From NCBI GenBank assembly GCA_022393335.1, contig JAJEKB010021317.1, positions 1 through 64,000 on the forward strand: 64,000 nt of DNA, read 5' to 3'. The notes below the pieces were generated by a model that saw nothing but the letters and a program-made list of their open reading frames with translations, made no database searches and was not told the DNA's origin. The position numbers and the translations under genes were made by a program. This DNA comes from Macrotrachela quadricornifera. Lineage: Eukaryota > Rotifera > Eurotatoria > Philodinida > Philodinidae. Below, piece after piece: positions 22,037 to 32,961 of this stretch. Position 1 is the first letter of the stretch. Each line of letters starts with the position of its first letter.

Positions 22037-23727
22037 AAAAATTTCAGCTCAAATGGATGACCCATCGTGGAGATACACATGATACAAGTACGAGGGTGGT
22101 AGGCTATATCTGCAGTGCTTTTTTCTGCACTATTTTTCAGTAAGTTTTCAATTTCTGTAGCGCGACACGACTTAGAATCGAGAGTTTTTACCATATATAT
22201 ACGATCGATCATGAACTATCTTTTGATGATAATCGAATTACCATATCATCTGAAAACTTTTGCATAATATTACATACCATTTTCAATATATCATTATAAC
22301 TAGTTTTTCTTCGTGGAAAAGTAATTATATATTCTGATAGCCCATAAAATTATATACAACTCTATATATATAAAGATCTTAAATTATACTTGTTCACTAA
22401 AATATTCCAAGCTCATTAAAGACACTCTGCGTAAGTTATCTGAATTTATATTTTCTGTTCTTTTTCTATTTAGTTTTCCAAAATTATTTCAACTGTTAGC
22501 ATAAGCTAATAAAAAAGGAAGTTACGCATCTTCTGGTATATTATTCAAAAAGTTAAGATACGTGCACAATTATTTGGCAGGGATAATAAGTGGAATACTA
22601 TGTAATAAGACGGTGAACAGTACATTGGGACATAGCATATTCATCGGTATGAGTGGATTTGACACAAAAATAAATGGCATATTTGGAATCAGCGCTAAAG
22701 ACTACCTTACATCAGATGTTTTATGGTAAAATTTAATTCTGATGAATAATCGATCTGTGGTCTCCCACAGTGCTTTTTTTAAAATTTCGCCGTAGTTCGC
22801 TCCATGTCGATTTTTGTTAAAAAAAATATTTGCCATAAAAATATCTGATCTACTTTAGTTTTTAGCGCTGATTCCGAATATGATATTTATTTTTGTCTCA
22901 AATTAAGCTATTGTGAGAAAAAGCTGTTGAATACGAAGAGAATCTTTATAATTTGCGTAGTCCGTACTAAACACCCACATACGTATCTTAATTTTTTTAA
23001 TAATATACTAAAAGGTGCGTAACTTCATTTTTTATTAGCTTATGCTAACAGTTGAAATAATTTTGAAAAACTAAATAGAAAAAGAACAGAAAATATAAAT
23101 TCAGATAACTTACGCAGAGTGTCTTTAATGTGCTTGGGATATTTTAGTGAACAGGTATAATTTAAGATCTTTATATATATAGAATTGTGGATAATTTTAT
23201 GGGCTATCAGAATATACAATTACTTTTCCAAGAAGAAAAACTAGTCATAATGATATATTGAAAATATCGAGTACAACTATTTTTTACAAATAAGATTTTT
23301 TTGTTAAAACAGAAAGATATTGTAGAAAAGATTTATCTATAGAAAAATTCAATCCTGCAAACTTTTGAAAACGCCATCTGACGCAGTTTGATGTACTCTT
23401 TCATATGAGACTATTTTTAACATATTCGAGAGTGTTGGTCCAACTAACTTGCCTTTTCTAGATAAGTATGTTTTCTGAAAATGGTATGTAATATTATGCA
23501 AAAGTTTTCAGATGATATGGTACTTCGATCATCATCAAAAGATAGTTCATGATCGATCGTATATAAATGGTAAAAGATCTTGATTCTAACTCGTGTCGCG
23601 CTACAGAAATCGAAAATTTACTGAAAAATACTGCAGAAAAACGCACTGCAAATATAGCCTACGTACCACGCTCGTACTTGTATCATGTGTATCTCCACAC
23701 TGGGTCATCCATGTGAGCTGAAATTTT
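22037..23727. mobile_element. Foldback palindrome, about 1.7 kb
   Basis: AAAATTTCAGCTCA at 22037 returns inverted and ends at 23727. The arms continue inward past CTATCTTTTGATGATAATCG, AAGACACTCTGCGTAAGTTA and CAACTGTTAGCATAAGC to a centre near 22790. The right arm carries an extra 217 bases (about 23266-23482) bounded by TGAAAAT on both sides, whereas the left arm has TGAAAAT once (inverted, near 22288). There is no transposase. It is non-autonomous or a composite of two older copies. Confidence 0.85.
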
Positions 23728-24695
23728 GCCAATACGTAGCTCTAAGTGAATTATGAAGAAGCCTAAAATTTCGGTTCATAAAACCGTTGCCGTCTTGAGA
23801 TATTGAATCTGCAAAACAAGCATTTATGGTTAAAAAAGGAGGATGATCATTAGGATGCCTATGTATTGTTCATTTCGCCATTTTTTAACAGTAAGAGTTT
23901 TTGTCATGAAATTTTGTAGGTATATACTATCATAGAGACCCTACATACTGACATATTCAAAATCATTCTCAGTCATGTTAGGTGGTACAGTGTAAATGTG
24001 ACAGGCCGCGGATGATCTTGTATATCCCTGTCCCTTTCTGGTTTGACTATTTTCTCCTTATAAGCGACCTATGAGCTCTCGCTTTGGGACTAAATTGTAC
24101 TGACTTCCAGGTATTAGTGTGAGTTTCAGAACCTTAGCCTTCTGAGTGTGGACCGAACAAAAACTCTTTTGAAAATAAATATGAACTTTTTCGCACACTC
24201 TATGGCTGATTGACAAAGACTGCTCCATCGATGATTAAAGATTTGATTAGTAACGTATGCAGAAATTTTTGAATGGGTGGACCCGTGATAGATTTCCGAT
24301 CAAAAGCAGAACCCAAATTTTTTTTGAACTCGTACTCCCCCTCAGGGAATTTTTCTTTGAATGGATCGGCCCCCTACATACGTCACTGGATTTGACTAAT
24401 TTTTATATACATTTTATAGAGACAATTGTTTGTGAAATTTCTACGCAAACCGCAAAAAAAAATCTTATTCCGTTCCCAAAATATTTAAGTCTTTCGGACA
24501 GTACTATCGTTAAAAAACATTTGTTATGCGCATACAAAATATATTCAAATGGAGTGGAAAATTATGGCAAAACCGTCAGCAAACGAGGCGAGATCTATCT
24601 AGTGCGACTCTCTACTATTGTCCATTTCAGAGTTTAATAGTCGTGGGTATTTTTTGAATAGCTCCATAATAACAAGAAATAAAAAGCTTATATTT
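23728..24695. other. Unassigned spacer
   Basis: A 126-codon + strand frame at 24257-24637 has no recognised domain and is flanked by transposon ends. No repeats were recognised. Confidence 0.4.
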
Positions 24696-24703
24696 TATTA
24701 GTA

Positions 24704-25711
24704 TGCACAGGGTTGGAAATAATATTATTCCAGGGGGGTAACGCTATAATTCTAAATAGCAACCACAATGACTTTTATACCAAATGAAAGCCCGTGAAAA
24801 ATGGGGTTTATTGATACTAAATAGCAAGGGTTTTGAAAACTTTTCAATATCGAACTTCAGAAACTTTCAGAAATTTTATGCTTTTTTTGCGGTGGAAAAG
24901 TAAGATGCCAGTAATTCAAAACTGAATTCAGGTGTTTTTCTTGGACATTTTTACATGGTTCGATAGAGCCCATCGAGCTCTACAAAACTGTATATATGAA
25001 AAATTTCCNNNNNNNNNNNNNNNNNNNNNNNNNNNNNNNNNNNNNNNNNNNNNNNNNNNNNNNNNNNNNNNNNNNNNNNNNNNNNNNNNNNNNNNNNNNN
25101 NNNNNNNNNNNNNNNNNNNNNNNNNNNNNNNNNNNNNNNNNNNNNNNNNNNNNNNNNNNNNNNNNNNNNNNNNNNNNNNNNNNNNNNNNNNNNNNNNNNN
25201 NNNNNNNNNNNNNNNNNNNNNNNNNNNNNNNNNNNNNNNNNNNNNNNNNNNNNNNNNNNNNNNNNNNNNNNNNNNNNNNNNNNNNNNNNNNNNNNNNNNN
25301 NNNNNNNNNNNNNNNNNNNNNNNNNNNNNNNNNNNNNNNNNNNNNNNNNNNNNNNNNNNNNNNNNNNNNNNNNNNNNNNNNNNNNNNNNNNNNNNNNNNN
25401 NNNNNNNNGGAAATTTTTCATATATACAGTTTTGTAGAGCTCGATGGGCTCTATCAAACCATGTAAAAATGTCCAAGAAAAACACCTGAACTCAGTTTTG
25501 AATTACTGGCATCTTACTTTTCCACCGCAAAAAAAGCATAAAATTTCTGAAAGTTTCTGAAGTTCGATATTGAAAAGTTTTCAAAACCCTTGCTATTTAG
25601 TATCAATAAACCCCATTTTTCACGGGCTTTCATTTGGTATAAAAGTCATTGTGGTTGCTATTTAGAATTATAGCGTTACCCCCCTGGAATAATATTATTT
25701 CCAACCCTGTA
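24704..25711. mobile_element. hAT-type foldback around an assembly gap
   Basis: About 300 bases left of the gap are repeated almost perfectly inverted to its right. The outer ends read CAGGGTTGGAAATAATATTA, a hAT-style CAGGG start. They are flanked by an identical 8-bp direct repeat, TATTAGTA, at 24696-24703 and 25712-25719, the duplication size of hAT transposition. Near the gap both arms carry TTTTTACATGGTT and the ATAGAGC(C/T)C(A/G)TCGAGCTC box seen in other foldbacks here. The unsequenced centre may hold a transposase or simply the palindrome tip. Confidence 0.8.
25009..25408. other. Assembly gap of 400 N
   Basis: Exactly 400 unresolved bases sit at the centre of an inverted repeat. Palindromes are a common cause of such gaps, and the true length is unknown. 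Any open frame crossing it is artificial. Confidence 0.98.
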
Positions 25712-26000
25712 TATTAGTAGAGGACCTTTGTGTTCCTTTGTCCTTAATGTTCTTTTGACCTCCGCCAAATCAACACACTTTAGTTTTTCCCGTATGGCCC
25801 TTCCTTCAGTCGAGAGAATTACGTACCAAATTTTAATTTAAATCTCTCCTTAAACTAAAATCTGGTGTCAAATCTGGTTTTTATGATTTTAAATTTTCAG
25901 ACTTTTTATATGGTGCATGCCTATCTTGAATAGAAAAAGCTAATGTCTATGTGCTCTGTATTAATTTTCTTATTTATTATTTTACAATTTCTCGAATCAA

Positions 26001-26531
26001 AATAAAAGATAAATGGTTATTGTTTTAATAATCTTCGTTAGATATATAACCTAGACCTGTAGTTTTCATCATTCGTAAGAGTGATGCCTGAGCCATTGAT
26101 TTGTATAAGAATCATTAGGATAAAAAATGTTTTTTTAGTATATTTTTATCAGTTTTCTCAATAATAGGTGCTCCAGTTATGTTAAATTATAGCTGAATTA
26201 TCCGTTTTTCCTTATACAATTTTTGACATGTTTTTGTAAATCCATTTGAGAAAATAACTTGATGAATTGATGAAAAACACGACAGTCTTATAGCAAAAAA
26301 GAAGGTGATCCAGCTATATGTTAGCATAACTTGAGCACACATTATTGCGGAAACTGATAAAAATATACTGAAAAAACGTGAACAAAAAAATTTCTACGCA
26401 AAATATTCTTCGTCGTAATAATTTTAATATAGAACAATAGTTAGATATCACTCTTTCGAATGTTGAACACTTCAGACATGCATTTTGTGCCTAACGAAAA
26501 TTATTCAAACAATAACCACTTGTCTTTTATT
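26001..26531. mobile_element. Foldback element, about 530 bp
   Basis: AATAAAAGATAAATGGTTAT at 26001 returns inverted, ending at 26531. Inner blocks (TTAGTATATTTTTATCAGTT against AACTGATAAAAATATACT, and GTGCTC...GTTATG against CATAAC...GAGCAC) also pair. A segment GACCTGT(A/G)GTTTTCA is shared with the long terminal repeats of the element at 32962-36187. There is no coding content. Confidence 0.7.
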
Positions 26532-27190
26532 ATGAATCAGGTAATAACACAGAGCTAATACCTTTCGTATTAGCCTTACCTCACTATTGATATGTGTGTC
26601 TTATGTTATCGTGTAAAACACAACGTTGCGTTACATCGTATGCTTACTCACCCAAATAAAATTTTTTGTATTGAACGTTTGCGCACAACACCTAACCGAC
26701 TCGTTAATATCACGAAAAAGAAAAAAAAATCATTGAAGCATGAATATGTGTGAGGAGAAACAAAACAAGTGTTTGTAGTGTGAGATTCTCGTTTTGTGAA
26801 TGTAGCTAATAGTTTCTACCACTGTAATCTACGAAGGCAGAAATACTAAATATAGGATCTTAGCCTGCTAGTATTCGAGAAACTCACAATAAAAAAGTCT
26901 ACCGTATCTTGATAATGTAAATAATGGTTGATGTTGATGATGATATGGTTTCTATTGATGATAATCAATAAAATATAACAAATAATAAGGATGAAAATAA
27001 CAAAAACAATCACGACGAGACACGAAAGAAACACAACAATAACAAGAATAACTACAACAACAGAAAAAAATATATAAATATATATTAAAACGTTGCACAG
27101 AAAATAAAAAAGACGCAATAATAGAAAAAAAGAAAATCTCATGATGATCAATATAGTGTTATAGTTATTTATAACATAGAAAGAAAAAAG
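26532..27190. other. Spacer leading into the satellite
   Basis: Nothing was recognised. A - strand frame at 26846-27223 is hydrophobic low complexity from AT-rich DNA and overlaps the satellite, so it is not called. Confidence 0.4.
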
Positions 27191-27425
27191 AGATACATAT
27201 ATGTGGTCACGCGAACCACACATAGAACAGAAGAGAGAGATACATGTATGTGGTCACTCGAACTATACATAGAGTAGAAAAAAGAGATACATATATGTGG
27301 TCACTCGAGCCACACATAGAACAGAAAAGAGAGATACATATATGCGGTCACTCGAACTATACATAGAACAGAAAAAAGAGATACATATATGTGGTCACTC
27401 TAACCACACTTAGAATAGAGGAGAG
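27191..27425. repeat. 47-bp tandem satellite, five copies, dimeric pattern
   Basis: AGATACAT starts at 27191, 27238, 27285, 27332 and 27379, exactly 47 bases apart. Copies 1, 3 and 5 carry (A/G)CCACAC and a GAGAG end, while copies 2 and 4 carry ACTATAC and an AAAAG end. The array therefore looks like 94-bp dimers. In the odd copies TATGTGG faces CCACACATA, allowing a hairpin. Confidence 0.9.
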
Positions 27426-27439
27426 AGAAACAATATATA

Positions 27440-27565
27440 TGTCGTATCGAAGTTACATCGGCCGACGAAGTTATAACTTCGTCAACATTCTTGACGACGT
27501 TATAACTTCGATGATAATGCTCGACGAAGTTACAACTTCGACAACAAATTCTGTCGAAATTGTCT
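27440..27565. repeat. About 30-bp array of GACGAAGTTATAACTTCG palindromes
   Basis: GACGAAG or GACGACG starts at 27464, 27493 and 27523, each followed by TT(A)TAACTTCG, with a degraded fourth copy near 27553. Each unit is itself a palindrome. The array occupies the left arm of the foldback, and the right arm keeps only a remnant (AACTTCGATACGACAT near 29943). Confidence 0.75.
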
Positions 27566-28018
27566 GAAATCAACTAAATATCAGAAATTACCAAATAGTC
27601 GATGATATTGATATCAGAACATAGATTTAGAGTAAGTTCTTTATTTTATAAACATACATACATTTTTTTTATTTGCATTATTTAACCTTCTAACCATGAC
27701 AGTTCTAAAGGAAAACATCATTGTTTACGATGAATTATGTACAAATTTCTTTCAAGAAAAATAAAACATTACATATTCTTATTTGTATAATTCTAGAACA
27801 CTTTAGCGGACTGAAAGTTCTGCAGCTGCTAAAGTGGATTTTATCAAATACTTGATGCTGATTCATACAAAATCTCCACACGCGTAATAGCTGCTGTGAA
27901 CTGTAGTTTTCGAGCTTGAGCAAGATAAGATGCATATTATGAAAGATAATTTTCAGTAGTACAGTAAATTCAATAAACCTCATTTATACCATGTAAATAC
28001 ACAAATTAAAGTTGAAAT

Positions 28019-29562
28019 CAGAGACGTGCGGGCGGGGATAATTTTATTTAGATATTTCGGGTCGGGCGGGGTACGGATATGGTTCACTATACGGGCGATC
28101 CGGGTCGGGTGAGACAGACGAAAAGAAGTGCGGGTCTCAGGCGGAGCGGGGCTAGACTTCACGGGTTCGGGTCGGGTAAAGAGTTTCCTCGGGACAAAAT
28201 GAAGGACCGTAAAAAGATTATCAATAGATGCCATTTTCCTACATGTATGGGAAAAGTGAAAAACGATTCATTCATTTTTTCTAACTAATTATGTGTATTC
28301 TCACTTGTTAGTTATTTATATCTTTCTTTCTTTTATTTACTCTTTGTTCTTCAGTAACCCCGCTTTTTCTGCTGCAGTTGAGCGTACGTTTAGCTCGGTC
28401 AGTGTTATATTAACTCAGAGAAGAATCAATATCAATCCGTCGACAATAGATGATATTGTATTAGTTCAATCAGCTGCAGCTCACTTAAAAGGACCATGTA
28501 TAGACTTTGTCTTCTATATTTTTTTGTAACAAATTGATTCATTAGGTCCCCTCCTCTCCTCTTAGAAAAAGTCAGTTTTCGTCAAAAATTTTGAAATAGA
28601 TACAGATTCAGAGGAAGATAGCCCGTTTTCGGATCTTCCCGAGATTGTATAGGTTTTTCCAAACAACCCTTCTTTGGTGAAAAATTTTGATGATTTACGT
28701 AATCAACTGCTCGAAAACAAGGCTTGTTTTTGAAAAATGAAAAAGATTTTTCGTTTTTTTTCGCTTTATGACTTTTCGATCTTGGTACAAAGATTTCTCA
28801 GTCCAGACTCGAGAAATAATTTTAAAATTTTTTTGTTTGAAATAGCGCATCAAGATGCAGGTCGCCATAGAGTTCCTTTTTTTTTATTAAGCTTTATTTT
28901 TTATTATATATACAGACATTTATGTAACTAGACACCCATTTTTCGCGCATTTTTTGAGTCATTGAACTTGTGATCCCGTTTTCCGTTAAAAAAAGTGTGA
29001 ATTTAAAAAAAAGGACTATAGTGCTCTGCATCTTGAGATACTCTTTCAGACAAAAAAAAATTAAATATATTGATCAAGCTCAAACCGAGATATACTTGTA
29101 CGAAAATGAGCTATTTTTGACCTTTGTTTGGTTGATATCTCTGTCAAATTTCAGTGTATCGAACTAAAAATTTCAGCACAACTTTTCCACTTCAGCCGTA
29201 ACATATGCGCTAAATTTCAGCTCATTTGAATGTTCCTGGGTTGAGATCGATTTTTAAGGGAGGGGGTAGAGGTTTGAATAAAATAAAACAATGAAAATAG
29301 CTTAAATGATAAAATCAAATTTTCTTCGGGTTTTACGGGTGCGGGGCAGGATCCATGAAAAAATTTACGGGTTGGGCGGGATGGACTGGGCTAGAATGTT
29401 TGTTCACGGGGGAACGGTTGGGACGAGGTAGGAATTGAACGAGGCGGGGCGGGCACGGATAACGTTCTGAAAAATAATCCACTGGAGTCGGCGGAGCGGG
29501 TTAACGAGTCTCAGCGGGTGGGACCCGCGGGGCATAAAAAAACACTGCCCCGCACGTCTCTG
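28019..29562. mobile_element. hAT transposon with perfect 8-bp target duplication
   Basis: The ends CAGAGACGTGCGGGCGGGG and (inverted) CAGAGACGTGCGGGGC are flanked by GTTGAAAT at 28011-28018 and again at 29563-29570. Subterminal regions (28020-28180 and 29330-29550) are packed with GGGTCGGG, GGGCGGGG and GCGGAGCGGG motifs and are far richer in GC than the surroundings, probably transposase-binding sites. The interior keeps only the C-terminal end of a hAT transposase. The clean duplication implies a fairly young insertion. Confidence 0.92.
28353..28529 (+). pseudogene. hAT transposase C-terminal fragment
   Basis: The frame reads NPAFSAAVERTFSSVSVILT, then QRRININPSTIDDIVLVQSA and a stop shortly after. 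This is the hATC dimerisation signature (SAxxERxFSxxxxxxxxRR). Residues before NPAF look like AT-rich non-coding sequence, so the rest of the protein, including the catalytic core, is lost. Its place inside the 28019-29562 element identifies that element as hAT. Confidence 0.85.
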
Positions 29563-30707
29563 GTTGAAATATGATAAGTATAAAATAGGATAGGCAGGAA
29601 AGCCTTGGTTTTGCTAAGCAAATGTCTGAGTTTAGCTAGCATTCCAGTTGTTTTTTGTATGAGTGATTCTCTTTATCAGTACAAGAGTAAAGTAGTGTAT
29701 AAATCAGCACGAAGTACTTTCTGAGATCCATTTTATCAGCTGCAGAACGTTCTATCCGCTAAAGTGCTCTAGAGTTATTAAAATAAAAATGCCATTTTTG
29801 GTTTTTTTGAAAAAATTTCATACATAATTCATCGTAAAAAACGATATATATCTTTATAAAATAAAGAATTTACTCTAAATCTATATTCTGACATCAATAT
29901 CATCGACTATTTGGTAATTTTTGATACTTCGTTGCTTTCAGATAACTTCGATACGACATATATATTCAAACTATACGTTGGCGTCATAGAATTACATCCA
30001 TAGACGCTAACATGTAATCATTTTTTTCTATATATTCTAGTTAATGAAGCGAAAAGCTCCTCATGTCAATCATTCACGGCTGTACCCGATCAATTACGGT
30101 AGGAAACGATAGTCGTATACGATAACCCTTTACGACGGTGGTATACGATGATTTACGGTGTATTACGACCATCGTAAAACGATACCATAAACAATCACCA
30201 TTTACGGCTACCCAGGTCCAATATTTGAGGCGTCTGAAACAACGCCTTAAATTGCCTTGAATGGCGAAGAGACGGTGTGATTAGTGCCTTAAATGGTGAA
30301 GAACGATCATCGTTTTTCCGCCATTTTACGTGAGCTTGGATTGAGGGCCGTTTTTTCGCTGGAACGCAGACAAAGACGTTTAAGGCCATTTTCGGTAAAC
30401 AGCGACCAGTTCTAAATAAGTAAAGTATTCTGAAATAAAAGTAACCCTTACTATTTCTAACTAGCAATATAATCAACCTAAATAAATAGAAAACGAAATA
30501 GCGGTAATAAAGAAAACACTTACTATTGAATTTTATTATTCTATCTGATCTAAAATAAAAATTATTTATTTCTAAATAAATAAAATATCCTCAAATAAAA
30601 ATAGTACGTATAATTTTTGTGTAGGGCTATGATCAACCTAAAAAAAATGAAAAAATTTAGCCTGAATCAATAGAATACTCACTATTCACTTATATTGTTC
30701 TGTTTAA

Positions 30708-31328
30708 CCTTTTGGCTCCCGGCTTTTTTTGAGAAAACTAAGGTTTTTAAAAGTAATTTTTAAATACGATTTTAATTTTTTTTCGTAAAGAAAACTCAAT
30801 CTTGGCTCGGAAAACATCAATAGTTCGTCTTTGTATGATAGTCTTTGAAGCAGTCAACAATACATAATGGCACATCGCAGTCAGGACACATGTATTGTGT
30901 AACGCGTCGAAGATCATGAGATGAGCACACCACGCATCGTCTTCGAGGCTGTTCTAGTTGAGTTGTTTGTGGAATGAGCGAAGGAAAATGCCGAGCAGTT
31001 AAACGGAGAGAAGGAGGCCTTGTCGGTGGTCTTCCGATAGCAATTGATCTCTGTGATCCAAACTTTGTTAAAATTTCCCTGATCAGATCGAGTCGAAAAT
31101 CAGATAAGTGAGGTGATAAATCATTTTGCAGTTTATAAACTACGAATGCATTGTAGAATGTGTATGAGTAAAGATATCAACAGAAAGGAAAGAAAGAAGA
31201 AATGTATCACTATAGCACTTTCTAACAACCGATAAGAAGCTTTTCTAAACGGTTCAAACAAATACTAATACGACTTTTACTGTATAAATACATTTGCACA
31301 CATATATGTGTCGCCGGAAGCGAAAGGG
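30708..31328. mobile_element. piggyBac-type element, internally deleted
   Basis: The ends CCTTTTGGCTCCCGGC (left) and CCCTTTCGCTTCCGGC (right, inverted) lie next to TTAA at 30704-30707 and TTAT at 31329-31332, a decayed TTAA. Between them remains only the 3' part of a piggyBac-like transposase gene (30817-31176, - strand). At 621 bp it is a deletion derivative. Confidence 0.82.
30817..31176 (-). pseudogene. piggyBac-like transposase C-terminal cysteine-rich domain
   Basis: The - strand frame reads HTFYNAFVVYKLQNDL..., DFRLDLIREILTKFG, then RRRCVVCSSHDLRRVT, QYMCPDCDVPLCIVDCF and KDYHTK with a stop. The Cys pattern CxxC...CxxCxxxLCxxxCFxxYH is the C-terminal zinc-binding domain of piggyBac/PGBD transposases, which recognises the element ends. 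The DDD catalytic domain is missing because the 5' part is deleted, and the frame is closed by a stop at its upstream end. Terminal repeats and TTAA around it support the same assignment. Confidence 0.85.
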
Positions 31329-32060
31329 TTATTCTAAAACAAAAGAAAATTATTTAATCTTAGAGAAATTAAACATCGTCAAATAAAAATAAAACTTGAC
31401 GATTCATATGAAGCAATAAGATTTACGTAAATAACACCAAAGCACATGATCTTGTCTGTAAGTATACAGTACTTTTCTAGGAAGAAAATGACGAATGAAA
31501 AATATGCTAGCAGTACACTCTTCGCGATTGCGTGACAATCGAGATCGTATTCATCGTCGCACAATATAAAATAGAGATGAATATAAAGAATATGTGTGAT
31601 GTCGTTGAATGTGTCTAAATAGGAACTTTCGATCGATGTACAAAACAGTCAAAAGAATTCGATTAGTGACGCAGATGAATAATACATAACAGAAAAGAAA
31701 AATATGAAATGCATCTCAAGAATAAGAAAGTGCTCTAAAAAAATGGTCTAATATAATACCCTTACAATAATAAGTAAAAGTCAACAAGAGATTTTGCTAT
31801 CAGATCATTTAACAAAGTCTACTCACGTGTTAAATTGCCTTTTAAAATTCGGTGTAAAAATGCTGTGAAACGGCAGGAAAACAGCAGTCGTATGGCAATC
31901 GTTACGCCAATCGTTTCCGGTAACATCGAAACGGTTATCTTAAAGCGACGTCGTTTATGACCGTATTTCACGGTTTTACGGTGCTTCGCAAACGATCATC
32001 GTAAAGGTAGCCGTTTTTCGCCAATTCACACCGTTTAAGACCGTTTACAGCGTCATTTTC

Positions 32061-32961
32061 TTTCACATAGGTACTGTTTAGTACCGCAACAGTGTAGAAC
32101 GTCCACACGACACCTTATAATATCGAAAACGGCAGCTATAAAAAAATGTAATTTACATTGATCATGTCTGAACGTGAACGTTCGTAAACAGTCGTTAGAG
32201 TTAACAATCTAATTTCGATAGTTATTAGAAGTCTATAAATCCTTTGCGTTATATCATAGTTTTGTTACCTTCAGTATACTTATGAACGCATTGAGATCGA
32301 GACCCCTGGGAGAGACAGTCTCAGTCCCAGTCTCTCTTTTCTGAATCTTAGTTTTTTTAGTTTTTTCGTATTGCATTCTTTTGTCCAAGTTCGTTAGCTG
32401 AAGAATTATTAATGTTGACTACGCGAAGATTTTAAAATTTTCTTTAAAAGACAAAATTATAAGTGAAAATGAACTTTTTTCATGAAATGAGTCGAAAAAT
32501 GCACGGAAAAGTTGATAAGAATGCAAAGCGAAAAAGAGACAAACACAAAGATAGTATCTTAGAAACTCGAGACTGAGTAATACCCTTGATCTTGTTACAT
32601 GTCTAATATACAGTATATTTACATAGATTCTTGAGTATTTGTTGCTTTGTTATAATAGCATAAGATCCTCCTGAAAGGTTTCTTCCGATTAAACTTGATT
32701 TTTCTACAATAATATCAAAAACACAAACGGATTCATAATTGAGATCTTGCAGCAGAAGGATAAAATTTAATCATTACACTTTTCCTCTGGACGAGTAACC
32801 TTAACAAGTAATGGTTAAATCATGATCAATTAAAATTAAAATTATCATTTCACTTTAAATTTCTATTTTGTTGAAATATAATTTTGTCGTAATAGTAACT
32901 TTTTTTTGCTAAAAAGCCAATACTTCTATCATTAGATATAGTTTTAATTGCTATTTACTTT
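32061..32961. other. Spacer, nothing recognised
   Basis: No frame, RNA gene or inverted repeat was recognised. Confidence 0.4.

Larger units (their letters stand above)
27435..29965. mobile_element. Foldback element hosting a nested hAT transposon
   Basis: ATATGTCGTATCGAAGTTA near 27438 returns inverted near 29941-29960. AATAGTCGATGATATTGAT (27596) and ACTCTAAATCTATATTCTGA (29872) sit in matching inverted arms, as do CTGCAGCTGCTAAAGTG-type blocks near 27820 and 29740. A 1.54-kb hAT element (28019-29562) sits inside. No transposase belongs to the outer element. Confidence 0.75.
30085..32060. repeat. Paired arrays of ACGGT/CGTAAA motifs
   Basis: At about 30085-30400 and 31860-32060 the sequence is dominated by ACGGT, ACCGTTT, CGTAAA and TTTACG(G/A) variants spaced 8-20 bases apart, in opposite overall orientation on the two sides. 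Between them lies a piggyBac-type remnant. This looks like the subterminal repeats of a larger non-autonomous element whose exact ends I could not fix. Confidence 0.45.

Noticed and set aside
24257..24637. 126-codon + strand frame as a gene
   Set aside because: No domain, no splice-compatible neighbours, and it borders transposon ends.
24928..25489. Long open frames on both strands across the N run
   Set aside because: They are created by undefined bases in an inverted repeat.
26846..27223. Hydrophobic 125-codon - strand frame
   Set aside because: It is low-complexity Ile/Val/Phe sequence from AT-rich DNA and ends in the satellite.
27191..27425. CRISPR-like array
   Set aside because: The copies are contiguous, with no unique spacers, in a eukaryotic context.
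27440..27565. ATAACTTCGT strings resembling lox recombination-site arms
   Set aside because: The match is only part of an arm and arises from a GACGAAGTTATAACTTCG palindrome repeated every 30 bases. There is no 8-base spacer with paired arms and no recombinase nearby.
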